64,000 nt of DNA from assembly GCA_030267565.1 (NCBI GenBank), contig BRXU01000049.1, positions 124,001-188,000 on the forward strand. The letters run 5' to 3'. The notes beneath the pieces are model-generated. The model saw only the letters and a program-made list of their open reading frames with translations, was not told where the DNA came from and searched no databases. How positions within the stretch are numbered: the first letter of the stretch is position 1; each line of letters begins with the position of its first letter. The position numbers and the translations under genes are program-made. Of this stretch, positions 36,613 through 48,200 are shown one piece after another. This stretch comes from Pleodorina starrii. Taxonomy: Eukaryota; Chlorophyta; Chlorophyceae; Chlamydomonadales; Volvocaceae.

Positions 36613-38821
36613 GTGCGGTGACCGTGTCTCGTGGGCACTGTATGAGTATATACATGTTGGGCGGTGTGTGTGTGTGTGTGTTGCTATTATTCATGTGGGC
36701 GCTGCGGACCGAGCAATGCGGGATGTGCCGTACATGCCACTTAGGGTTTGTGATCCGGGGTGTTGGGTGGAGGGCGAGTGGAGGTGGAGCGTGGAGGGCG
36801 AGTTCCTTTTGAAGTGGGGAGGACGACAAAAGTGACGGAGGTGAAGCAGGTATGCGTGGGGTCGGTGGTGGACTTGCAGCGCAGGCAACAGCAGGGGAGG
36901 CAGCGGACGGAGGCAGCAGCAGCAGCAGCAGCGGATGGAGCGGCACCGATCAACCGTGTTGCACGGATGGGGAGGGGCGGCGCTGCGACCCCGGGGCGGC
37001 TGGCTGCGGGCCCGGTGCTCCTGCTGGTCCCGTCAACAGCGGGATAGGGAGAGAGAGGGAGAGGCGCATCGCACGGGAGCGCCCCGCCCTGCGCCTGTTT
37101 TGCTTAAAGAGGTGTTCGGGGGAGCCTCTCGGGCGAGGTAGCGCGTTTGGTCAGTCTTCTTGGGTCTGTACTGGTCGAACTGCTGACGAAGAATGAGGAG
37201 AAGAAGAATAAGGAGAAGAAGATTAAGGAGAAGAAGAAGAATACGCGGCGTTGTGGTTTTGGGAGACGCCACAGCAGTCGTCGCCAAGGCGAAGAATCAT
37301 TGGCAAGCACCGCATATCGCATACCGTACGCACGGCGAGTTTGCATGGCGGGTCGTGACGGCGCACTGGAACACAGACCTCTTTTACGACGGACGAATGA
37401 CACGGGCCGGTTTGCTCTCGGCTGGTCTCGGTTGGCGGTTGGCAGGTATAAGGCCCGGACCTCGTAAGGGCCGTGCTGCAGCCGCCACTCCTGCCGGTGG
37501 TTGGATGCGTTCTTTTCCTGGCTCGCACCATGCCGAATGAAGGCGTGTGGCTCTACTGGTATTGCCTACAGCTGTTCCAGCGCTGGCAGCTGATAATGTG
37601 ATAAGCCTTATGACAGTTAGCGTACGGCAGCCCGCCGGATGCACAGCCGGCAACCGTAAGGCGAGGTGTGCAGTATGCTTTCTTGGGGCCAGCTGTGTGG
37701 ACAGCTACACCGTACGCAAAGGGACGTCGGTGTGACGTGCTGCTGGGTTTTGACCTTGTGACCTTGTGGTTGGCATAGAAGGGTGCAACGCGATGTCGCC
37801 TTTTTATTAGAATGCAAGGATTACAAGGGGAACCGATGTTCATATCGGTTGCTAGCCGTACATGCTAGACGGACTGTTCATCCTACCCCAGGGGCACCCA
37901 CGGAGGGGTGCCGAAAGCCAAGCCTCCAAGGCCCACCGGCACCAAGCCCGCACATCACTCAAAGTGGGAACAAGCATAAAAGAGAGCCCCAGAAGCACAC
38001 GGCCCGCAAGAGGTCTAGACGCACGAAGAACGAAACCAGACAAACAAGAGAGCGTCCTCAGGAGGTATGGGTGAACGGTACGGCAGCACGCTGGTGCATT
38101 TGACGCGTGGGATGCTTTGTGAGGGGTAACGGTGATGGTGTTGTGTTCATGGTTTTTATGTGAAATTGCTGCACGCAGCGATGCAGAGAATGGGGTTGAG
38201 ACACGCGTGGAAGTCTTGCGTGGCCCGACCTGGATATTTGAAAGGTCATTGGGTGCGCATTGAGAGGTCGTTGGATCGGAAGATGACTCACTGTGTGTCA
38301 TCTTCCCTTGCCTTCCCTTGCCTTCCCTTGCCTTGCCTTCCCTTGCCTTGCCTTCCCTTGCCTACGGACACGTCTGACGGGCTCCAGGGGCTAAGTTCCC
38401 ATATTATATTCCCATATTAGGTTCCCCATGCTGCTGTATGTGGGTCAATGTGGGTCGCGAGCTGAGAAGCTTCATCTCGCGCGTGTTGCTTGTTGACGTA
38501 CTGCTTGTTAAGCCGCCCCTCGCACAATTACGCCGGTGGGACGAGACAACTGCCGCCTCTGAATAAACAATCCGTACAAACGGTCAATCGAGCTCCTTCG
38601 CCGAACGCGGCGCTTTCAGCGCCATGCATTACTGGCTGCCACTGCCTACAGGCGTATGTTCGCAGCTTTGGTGGCGCTGCAAGCCCAGGCTCGTCGGTTA
38701 CGGCCTGCATGACCCAGCAGCCAGCACTTGACCCAGCAATCCCAGGGAACGCTGTAGATTAGCCGTTCATGAGGACTATACAATGGAGGACAGCTTGACT
38801 GTAGACTGACACACATTTAAG
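36613..38821. other. FAD5 3' flank and spacer
   Basis: No gene supported. It holds a purine tract rich in AAG and GAG (37184-37242) and a CTTCCCTTGC-type microsatellite (38301-38363). Open frames over the purine tract encode only Lys/Glu or Arg runs. Confidence 0.5.
38301..38363 (+). repeat. CTTCCCTTGC microsatellite
   Basis: Repeated CCTTCCCTTG and CCTTG units over about 63 bp in the FAD5-CobW intergenic region. Confidence 0.9.
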
Positions 38822-39593
38822 GCGCTGCAGGCGAGGGACATTGTCGACGCCGTGCGGCCAGGCCAGACGCCTAAGCACAAGACAGACTTCCTGATCAACA
38901 ACAGAGAGGCGTTGCATCTTGGAGGCTGCGCCTTTGGCAGGCGAGGCCGACCTGCTTTGGCAGTCAGAAGCCTGTGTGAGGCGCAGCGCCTGGTGAAGCT
39001 TGCGGCGTCGTTACACGCACAGAGCTCGCACATCTCAGTAGGATGGAACAATAAAAGGCGCCCAGACATCGGAAGGAAGCACCCCGCCTGTGCCGGCTTT
39101 GACGAAGCCGCAAGAAAGTCTCATGCACTTGACGCAGCAGCAGACGCTGTGCAAAGACAATCGTTACGTCTACGAGCCAATCCGATAGAAGAACAGCCAA
39201 TGTCACGCCAGCCGCCTGGCCGTAGCAGCATCGGCGCCAATGCGAAACCCGGCAGACAGCCCGGCGGTGTGACTGTACATCATCACATGCAGGGACAACG
39301 GCAAGACCTACGTGGGGCAATCCAAGGACCCGCATGCGCGCTTCAAGGTGCACGCAAGAACGCCGCCAACGCGTGTGCGTGAAGACGCGGCCCGCTATGT
39401 CCCCTTTTCCGACAACTTTGACTTGAGCCTGTTAGCCCCCTGCAAGAACCCCCGGACAGCCGGCCGCATAGACGAGCACTACCTTCGCAAGCACGCCGCG
39501 CTCGGGCCCATGGGGTACAACATGCTGAAGGGGGCCCCAAGGAGGTGTGCATCGATCCACACGCGAATCGCCATAGGCGCCACGCGCATATAG
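38822..39593 (+). pseudogene. GIY-YIG endonuclease-like remnant with a frameshift
   Basis: A frame at 39273-39593 encodes YIITCRDNGKTYVGQSKDP, then ARFKVH, a Glu in IDEHYL, and a terminal GYNMLKG. These are the conserved steps of a GIY-YIG nuclease (Y...YVGQ core, Arg/His helix, metal-binding Glu, final Asn). It has no good start: a TGA lies directly upstream (39270-39272). An open frame at 38822-39285 reads in a different phase and ends GGVTV at the same point, so one frameshift would join the two into a longer protein with a basic, Cys-containing N-terminal part (GRRGRPALAVRSL). I read it as a decayed gene or transposable-element fragment. Penelope-like elements of green algae carry GIY-YIG domains, but no reverse transcriptase is seen here. 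A conventional intron joining the frames is the alternative. Confidence 0.55.
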
Positions 39594-40559
39594 GCATGGA
39601 GCGCATATACGGTATAACTGCGTTGATGGAGTTGGCTGACTTGGCGTCAGTGGCTGGTGGCACTGACTGAACTAGGGCCACCTGCTGTGCCGCAACACAC
39701 GGGAACATGCAGCCCGCTGAAGGGCCGAGCCCCGAGTCCGCTGCAAACTATATTCCTTCCCGCCTGAAGGCACGTACACCTTGCGCCCGGAGAAACCGGC
39801 AGACGTCTTGTAAGCAACGAATCGACGAGCCCAGACATCATACAGCGGCTTCACCCGCTGTTTGAGTTGTGGGAGTTGTGGCGGTGGCTTTATTTAAATT
39901 CGTGTAATGGAGGGAATGGAGGCTCCGTTAGGCGCCCATCCAAACCATGCGGCCAGACAGCTGCGAGGACGACCTCACGGACCGATGCCCCCGGTTGGGC
40001 GGTTCAAGGGGTAAATGCTCAGCAAGACGCGTTCCTTATCGCTCCATGACAATTCAATCTATCACGACAACAAATGTCACTCTCTCTCTCAGTCGTCGCC
40101 TTGTGGTTCGTAGACAGAACAAATGTACTCGTCTGCTGGCGATCGCCATAGCTAGGTGTAACACGCGTTAGCGACATCGAACAGCGTTATTCATAAAGCA
40201 GCACTGAAGCTTTATACACGAACGTGCACGCATACTACCGCGCGGAAATGTGAAAGTATTTTTTAGCTATTGTGCACGCGACAGGAGGTCCCGGCGGCGA
40301 CGTTGCAGCGAAAATTCGGGAAACTGCAAAACCGGTTTATTTCGGAAAGAGATTATGAACAAATACGTTTGGGAGAGGTTGGGTGTCTGCCGGCAGCGCG
40401 CGCCGCCCATACGCTTCCATACCAACGGTGTCAACGGAAGGTCGTTAGTATGGCCAGAAACATACTACGGCACACGCTCCTTGCATATATGGGCGGCATA
40501 GGAAAGGCATAATAGTTAATCCCCATATCAAACGTTCTTGCAATTATCGACATTTGAGA
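39594..40559. other. Intergenic region before the CobW gene
   Basis: No gene supported. A 60-codon reverse-strand frame at 39672-39854 (KPLYDVWARRFVAYK, then RKVYVPSGGKEY) is compositionally protein-like but has no known motif; it may be a fragment belonging to the GIY-YIG remnant. The CobW promoter should lie in the AT-richer 40150-40559. Confidence 0.45.
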
Positions 40560-43452
40560 ATGCCGCGCGCAGACGAGACGAAAGCGGAGAGGATCCCAGT
40601 GACTGTCATCACTGGCTTTTTGGGCAGTGGCAAGACAACCCTCATTAATCGAATTTTAAAAGAACAACATGGTCGCAAAATTGCGGTGATCGAGAACGAG
40701 TTCGGCGAAGTCGGCGTGGACGATGGCATCGTGCTCAGCTCCCAGGAGAACATACTGGAGATGAACAACGGGTGGGATTATTCATGATAAATTGAATATG
40801 TTTATTATACTTAACTCTGGTATGTAATAGTTACGCGGCTCTTTCGCTGCCGTTTCGTCGTTGCTTGCCCATCCGCAGATGCATCTGCTGCACGGTGCGC
40901 GGCGACCTCATCAAAATCCTCAAGAAACTTCACAAGCGCAAGAACAAGATCGAGCATGTGATTATTGAGACCACTGGCCTGGCAGACCCTGCGCCCGTGG
41001 CGCAGACTTTCTTTGTTGATGACGACGTTCAGGTCGGTCGCTCGCTCGGTGGGCACGCATGAGTCAGGGCCTTCGGCTCCGTGCCTCGGCTCAGTAATAG
41101 CATATGTGATATATACAATAATTTATTTCATACTCGTGAAATAACTAGTTTGTCCTCAGTAGATCGGCTGTCAAGCACGTCCACCGCGTGCGCGCGGAGT
41201 CCAGCACGAATAAAATGTACTTAGCCAACCAAGAGTCGACCGACCCGCTCTCACACGGCACGCTCCTAGTTGAATACAAAATTCACAGTTTTGCACACTT
41301 GTGCTGCAGCGAGCACAAGTCTGGACAGCGCCGTCCGTATATATCTCCCTGGCCCTCTCTCTATCTCTGACCCCATGACGCCACATTACCCCACTACTTC
41401 CAATACAACAACTTATCACACAACTCCGAACCCGCAACCGCACACACACACGCACAGGAGCACTACCACCTTGACGCCATCATCACCATCGTCGATGCCA
41501 AGCACCTGATTCAGCACCTCGACGACGAAAAGCCGGAGGGAGTCGAAAACGAGGTGGGTTTGTTTCGTGTACCGTACCGTCTGTTGCCATAGGGTATGTA
41601 CGGACCTCTCATAGCATTGCACACAAAGAGAGGAGGGTCATCAATTCGTTCAGTGAGGGATAAGGAAAATTGGCACATGGGCCGCCGAGCAATTCCCGCT
41701 CCGGCCACGAGGACTGTGTGTATGTGTGGGTGGGTGGGTGGGTCGTGTTTGATTGCTTACAAATTCGCATACTCATAAATATCTGTACGGCTGCACGTAC
41801 GGCAGGCGGTGGAGCAGTTGGCCTTCGCCGACCGGGTGTTGCTCAACAAGACGGATCTGGTGACCCCCGAGGAGAAGCAAGAGGTCATTAAGCGCATCAA
41901 GGTACCGGTAGCTGGGTTGGGTTCGTATAACATAGCGCGTGTATGCATGTCTCTACGCGCGGCTGTATGTTTGCATGCGCTGTGCGTATGTCCGCGTGCG
42001 TAGCGGGGAGAGGGGCGGACATAGGGTCTGCCATCATTGTGTGTGAGATCATGTGGCACGCTGCGCCCCGGTAATCTGTGCAACGGTGTACCGTATGCGT
42101 TCATTCACAACTTAGCCCCTGGAGCCCAGAATATTGGTTCATTATCGTACTATGAGTACATCATATGCATGAATCCGTTTTCGTGTGCCAAAGCCGTTGT
42201 ACGGTAGCCTGGGTTGGAAAATCTCGCTGTTGTGCCGCGCAGGAGCTAAGTTCATTCGGCCCCGTGCCTTCCCGCCTGCCTACCCGCCTGCCTTCCCGCC
42301 CGCCCGCCTGCCTGCCCCCCTGCGTGCCTATAATAATCAGGCCATCAACAGAACGGCCGATGTGATCGAGACAGTTCAGAGCAACGTGCCGCTGGAGCGC
42401 ATTTTGGACATCAAGGCATTCTCCCTGGAGCGCATCCTGGAAGACGAGCCCACCTTCCTGGAGGTACGTACGGCATGTGCATGTACGGCACGCATATGCG
42501 CTCCCTACGACAAGTGTGATTGATGCGTCTTGTGATGTGATTGAGCTATCACACTTGTGCGTGCACCCAGCTGACTGGCTGCTGGTTGGCTGGTTGGCTG
42601 GTTGGTTGGTAGGCTGGAGCGCTGGACGTTAAGTATTATTGCAGCCTTACGTAGCCCGCCCCGCCCGCCCCCTGACGCGCCCTCGCCTCACCCCGCCTCA
42701 CCTCGCCTCACCTCGCCGCTCGCTCGCTCCCAGTCTGACGGCGCGGACCACCAGCACGACTCCTCCGTCACCAGCGTAGGCATCGAGCTGGAGGGCGACA
42801 TGGATATGCGCAAGCTGGACAACTGGCTGACCATAATCCTGAAGGAGAAGGGCACCGACATATTCCGCAGCAAGGGCATCCTCTCGTTCAAGGGCACGAC
42901 GGACAAGTAAGTAGATGGGGAGCGAAAGAGATGTAAGAAATGATAATCGGCGGATTGGATGAGATGCATGTTGTTTTAACACGTGCAACGTGAATGCGGC
43001 TGATGATGGTGACGCGTGCAAACAGACACACCCATATGCTCCGTTGCGCTGTCCTGGCTGTCCTCCCTCGGTCTTAGTTGCTGCGGCGGTCCGTGCTTGG
43101 AGCGGTGCGTGGAGTGGCGCGTAGTGCGGCCTGCCTGCTGGTGCGGCTATCTAGCTGTAGATAGGGTGGGGGGCGCCCGCGTGCGGTTGCTTGCCTGGCT
43201 GTGATTTATTGCCGGTATTAATAACTCACTCACTCGTTTCGTTTCGCTTGCCGAAACGCGCAACGTTATGTGATGCCCCGCAGGTTCGTGTTCCAGGGCG
43301 TGCACATGCTGATGGGATTCGCCAGCAGCGGGGAGGGCGTCGGTCGGCCCTGGCAGGAGGGCGAGAAGCGCGTCAACCGCATCGTCTTCATCGGCCGCAA
43401 CCTCAACCGGGAGGAGCTGAACGCCAGCTTCAGGGCGTGCCTCGCGGATTAA
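40560..43452 (+). CDS. COG0523/CobW-family metallochaperone GTPase
   Basis: Predicted 340 aa from exons 40560-40771, 40879-41032, 41458-41553, 41806-41901, 42341-42463, 42734-42906, 43284-43452, all in phase. The N-terminal G domain has Walker A GFLGSGKTT (residues 19-27), the family metal site GCICC (71-75; Cys-x-Cys-Cys), ETTGLADPAP (switch/Walker B region) and NKTD (168-171) for guanine recognition. The C-terminal CobW_C domain carries FVFQGVHMLMGF and NRIVFIGRNLNREEL. Members deliver zinc or other metals to client proteins; some green-algal members respond to zinc limitation. The N-terminus (MPRADETKAERIPVTVITG) is short, with no obvious transit peptide and no CPELVPI client motif as in ZNG1, so a cytosolic role and an unknown client are inferred. 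Candidate poly(A) signals are TGTAA at 43505 and 44281. Confidence 0.93.
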
Positions 43453-45200
43453 CTAGCCCTGGCTAGCTTGTAGACAGATTGATAGGAAGTTACATCGGCA
43501 CGCATGTAACTTGGCAGGTAGATAGGCGTGTATGTGTCCGTGTGTGTATGTGAGAGTGAGTGTGTGTGTGTGTGTGTGGAAGTGCTTCATTCGTTGGTGC
43601 TCAGGTTGGAGCCCTCAAGCAGGCTTTGAAGCAGAAGTGCCACGAATGAGCATCCGCAGCAAGACGTACGCGACACGTGAGGCTAACAAGGCAAGGAGCG
43701 TGACTGCGTGAGAGACACAGAGAGAGAGAGGTGGGGGAATGAAGAGTGTGCGTGAGGCCATGGCCTGCCCGGGGACGAGGCTGGGGGGGGGGGTTGGACC
43801 CACCATGCGTGGGCGGGGCGGTGCGTCGGAGTACCTATCCGGTCGGGTGTGGCGGTGTCCGAGGTGCCCCCGAGACTTCATCGAAAGAGTAAAAAGTGTG
43901 AAACCGCAGCTATGAGGAGCGGGCGTAGCACCAGCGGTGGGATCAGGGTGAGGCAGGGTGAGGCGCGCCCCTTACCTCTTACCGAGTATGTATCTAGCTA
44001 GGGATCTGCTCGGCCCTGTCATCGAGTGCGTGTGTGTTTGGTGCGGGGGGGCGGTAGGTCGTCCGCTCCGCTCCGTGTACCTCCAACGAAGCAATCGGCT
44101 TCCTTTCGTTCTGCGCTTTGGCGCCTTCTGTTCGCATAGGGCCCTTCTCCTGGTGCTAGTGGACAGCTAGCAGTACGTGTGGTTGTTACAGTACAGTACG
44201 TGGAGGGCTCTTTCTTTGTTGCAGAGTGTTTTGGGGGCCGAGTGAGCGATTTTGATTTCCGCGCTTTGGTTCCACGGGTTTGTAACACATTGGAAGGTTG
44301 TCCACTCCTGTCCACTGCTCCAGTCGATGTTGCAACCCACCCCAAGTTCCCGACGGCATGAAGTGCGCATCTGTCCGTCTAATTCAGATCAGCAGGTGCC
44401 GCCACTGCCGGCGCTGCCACCACTGCCGCTCCCAGTTTCTTGTGGTCGTGTGGGCCGGAGGGTTCTTCCTGCTGCAATCGGCAAGTCTGCTGGCGCGCCT
44501 CTTCAAATGAAAGAGTTCACATACAGTGGACTCATGATAGCCGGTGCTTTCAGTGACAGTCGCACACTACGTGAACCCAAAATTGTGAAAAGAGCTGCTC
44601 TGCTGAAGGGCTTTGCCGCCGTCCACCCGCGTTGGCCCTGTTTGCTCTGCCGGCCGCTGGGCATCCCTTCTTGCCCCCGCACTTTGGTGGTGCCATCGAA
44701 CGCTTGAGAAAGCAAGATATATAAGGGCTTACAGTTCGAAACAACTAGATGTGGAAAGAACGGCGTCAAAACTTTCAAACTTTGAATGACGAAAGCCGTC
44801 GTAAGCTTACGGTACCGGTATGCCAGTTCACCATTCTTTATTACAGATATAACACGTTTAGATTTATGGTGGTAGTCAAACTGAAGCAGCTGCTGGAAAT
44901 TCGTTCGAGCTGGTCTCGGAGCTGTTTCCCGAAAGCCTGGGAACGTGATATGCCAATCCCCCTGCGCAACCGACATCCAAGTCCCTGGCTTATGCTAACG
45001 TGTTTTCCTAACCTCTTGCATTTTATCGTTTCATCTGGGTCTGGACTCCAGGACTCCAGGACCCATGGTTCGGTTCTCTAACTCTGAATTCCTTCGCGCA
45101 GCCGGCGCAACAACACCGACAGATCGTTGCTTTGCAAGCAGTTAGCGCCTCTGGGAAATCAAGGTGCTCACACGACTTCATTTGTTTGCCGGCGGTGTCC
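43453..45200. other. CobW 3' flank and MSH4 upstream region
   Basis: No gene. TGTAA occurs at 43505-43509 and 44281-44285. A GT-rich microsatellite lies at 43545-43580. A one-mismatch copy of the palindrome (GACCCATGGTTC) is at 45060-45071. The 50 bp before the MSH4 ATG resemble a sequence downstream of MSH4 (see findings). Confidence 0.5.
44281..44285 (+). terminator. Candidate poly(A) signal TGTAA
   Basis: TGTAA about 830 bp after the CobW stop; an alternative at 43505 would give a very short 3' UTR. Confidence 0.35.
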
Positions 45201-48200
45201 ATGGCTACTCGAGCGGAACGGAACAAGACCTCGGCGCAAAGGGCCCAGCAGCTCCAGGCGCTGTTCTCGAGCTTTCAGGAAGAGGACGCAGCGACAGGGC
45301 ACGCGGCGGCGGCGGCGGCCCGGCTTGCGCCCCGAACTGCTGCCGGAGGCCGCCCGCCCTCCGCCGCGCCGCTTGGTCGCGTGGTCGCGAGCGTGATCGA
45401 GAACCGCGCGCGAGAGGTCGGAATGGCTGTCCTCGAGCCTGCCACGTTGACGCTGCGGCTGTCGCAATACATCGAGCCCGGCAGGCAGGTGTATGCTGGG
45501 GGCTCACTCTGGGCTCACTCTGGACCCTCTGGTAACATCACATGCTGGGCTCCTCTGGACCGCGGTAACATCGCATTCGCGACAACATCACGATTCCTTC
45601 CAGGCGCTCATCAGACGCCCTCGTGCTTGGACCCACCCACATCCACAACATAACGCAGCATAAGGCGACGAGCAAACTGGGCCCTATGGATACACTGTGT
45701 TTGAACTGATTCGATTCGAATTACACTGCGCGGCCAAGTGAGCCTCCGCTAGTGCTTCACTCCCGCCCCCGACCCACCACCCCACGACGCCGATCTTCCG
45801 GCCGCCATCGAGATGTCGCTGTCGTTGCTCCTGTCTGGGGGCGAGACCGCGCGGTTGGGACGTGCGCGTGCTGCATCTCCGCTCTCCGGCCCATCGCGAT
45901 GTACGACTATATGCCGTACTCTGCATGCCGTACTTGCCGTACTGCTTGCTTGTACAGATCGTACGGCGTGACCCAGATGCTGCTGCAGCTGGTGAGTGCC
46001 ACGGAGGTGGTGGTGGTGTCTCCCCGGGAGGCCAAGTCGTCGCGGACGGCGCCAACCTCAGCGGGCTTCCACGAATCGGGCGTAAACAGAGTCATGCTCA
46101 ATATGCGGGCTGCCGCCACTGCCGCCGCCGCCGCTGCCGCCGCCGCGGCGGTGCCGGCGGCGGCGCCGCCCGCAGAGCAAGCAGGAGTCGCGCAGGGGGC
46201 GCCAGCCGCCGCGCCGGCGGCGGCCGCCGACATTGTTGTACGGCATTCAGAGGTGTACGACGGGGGCTTCGCCGTGTACCAGCTCCCGCGCTCGTGTTTC
46301 GATGACACACAGGTGAAAGGGAGTGAGGTGGGGTGAGGGGTGAGGTGAGGAGGGGTGAGAGGTGAGAGGTGAGGAAGGGCGATAGGTGAGGAGGGGTAAG
46401 AGGCGAGGTGCAATCCGTTGGATGCGCCCTCTGGATGCGTCGTTCGCCCTCCAGCGCCCAAATAGCGCGTACGGCAGTGCAAGTGCCGTACGCGCTATTT
46501 GGGCCACGAGACACCTCATCACAACCCAGCTGTGCCGAGCCGGGCCACCTCCTCTCTCTCTCTTCCCCCTTCGACCGATCGGCTGATCAACATCCTCCTT
46601 TGGCGTTTGGCTCCACGTGAAACCCGTCTTTTTGCCGTACTGTCGTACTGCTGTGATGTGCTGTCGTACACAGGGCGGTCAGCTTCTCAGCAGCTACGCC
46701 AGGGACGACAGCCAGGCGCTGGTGGCGGCGGCGGTTGGCAAGTCGTCACAGTACCTTGCGCTGGGTGCGTTCCATTGTTGAGAGAGAAATGGGGAGGAAA
46801 GATGGCAGCAGCTTTGGGTTTGGGTTTGAAAAGGATTACGAACCGGTACGAACGCAGATTTGGGTGCTTTGGGGCAAACATACGAACCGCAGCCGCAGCT
46901 AAGGAACCTGTTCAATCCGCACCAACACAGCCACGTTTTTTCGACGCCTTCCCACATCTCTCCCGCCCTCCCACCAGGCGCCGCCGGAGCTCTCTTGCAT
47001 CACGTGTTGGGTCAGGCGGCGGTGTCGGCGGCCCTGGGGGCGCCGCCGCCGCGCGGCAGCGGCGCCGCCACCTCCGCCGCGGGTCCCCCCGGTGCACTCG
47101 GCCCCGGCCCCCCCGTCCCGCTGCGTGCTCGATGTCTGCGAGTGGAGCAGTTGCATGCGGGTCTGCATTGCCGACTGGATGCGGGACTGGCGGCGGCGCT
47201 GGAGGTGGGAAATGAAGGCGCCATGCCCGTAGTGCCCCCCGCAGTGCTCCCCGGGATCTGATAGAAGGGCACGTTGGCACCGCAATCCCCTCAAATGGTT
47301 TGGTATCTTGGTGACGTACTTTCAGCCCTTTCTCCGTTCCGCCGCTGCAGCTGGTACTTTTTTCTCACCAGCCCTGCCCTGCCGTGATCTGGGTTCGATT
47401 CCCGCTCTTGGCGCAGATCGTGCCCAGCTCCGGACCCACGGGTCCCGGCGGCGCCGCCAGCAGCCTGCTTCGGCTGCTGGGTGGCTCTCTGCGCACCGCT
47501 GCCGGAATGCGGCTGTTGAGATCAAGTCTGTTGCAACCGTTGGCGGATGTGGCGACATTGGATATGAGGTGAGGTGGGGGTTTAAGGGGGTTGGGGGGTG
47601 AGGGGTGAGGGGTGAGGACGTGAGGTGGGGGTTTGGGGGCGGGTGAGGGAGCAGAAGGGAGGGTTGGGGCAAGAGGGTGGGGGAAAGGGTAAGGTTGTGG
47701 GTTAGGGCTAAGGAGATCGCGTCGCATCGGATCCAGATCGTGTACGGCTCCTGTACCGCAGGTACGACACGATCGAGGAGTTGCTCCAGGAGGACACGCT
47801 GGCATTCGACCTGAGTCAGGTGATTGCGCTACTGCCGAAAGATCTGGACAAGATGTGCTACAGCCTGGCGGCGGCGGGGGGAGGGGGAGCTGGCGGCGGC
47901 GGTGCCGGCGGCGGAGGCTCGGCGGCGGCGGCGAATAACGACCCGGGTGGGGGCCGAGGGGAGGGAGGGCGCAAACGGACGATGGTTTGTTGGTCTCTTT
48001 ATTTCCCCTCCCCCGCCCCTCCCCCCGGGGGAAGAGGGTTTGATGAGGGTTTCGGAGGTGTCTTCAGTGGTGGTGGCAGATGCCTGGAATCAGGAACCGG
48101 TAACCGAATGTGGTTGGCACCCTAACTGAAAAAGCTATAGAAGAGCGGGGGCGGGGAAAGGGGGAGGGCGCCAGTAAAGCCCCTTTGAAAAGCATGGGGC

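Noticed and set aside
37147..37540. Lys/Glu-rich or Arg-rich frames after FAD5
   Set aside because: Produced by an AAG/GAG purine tract at 37184-37242.
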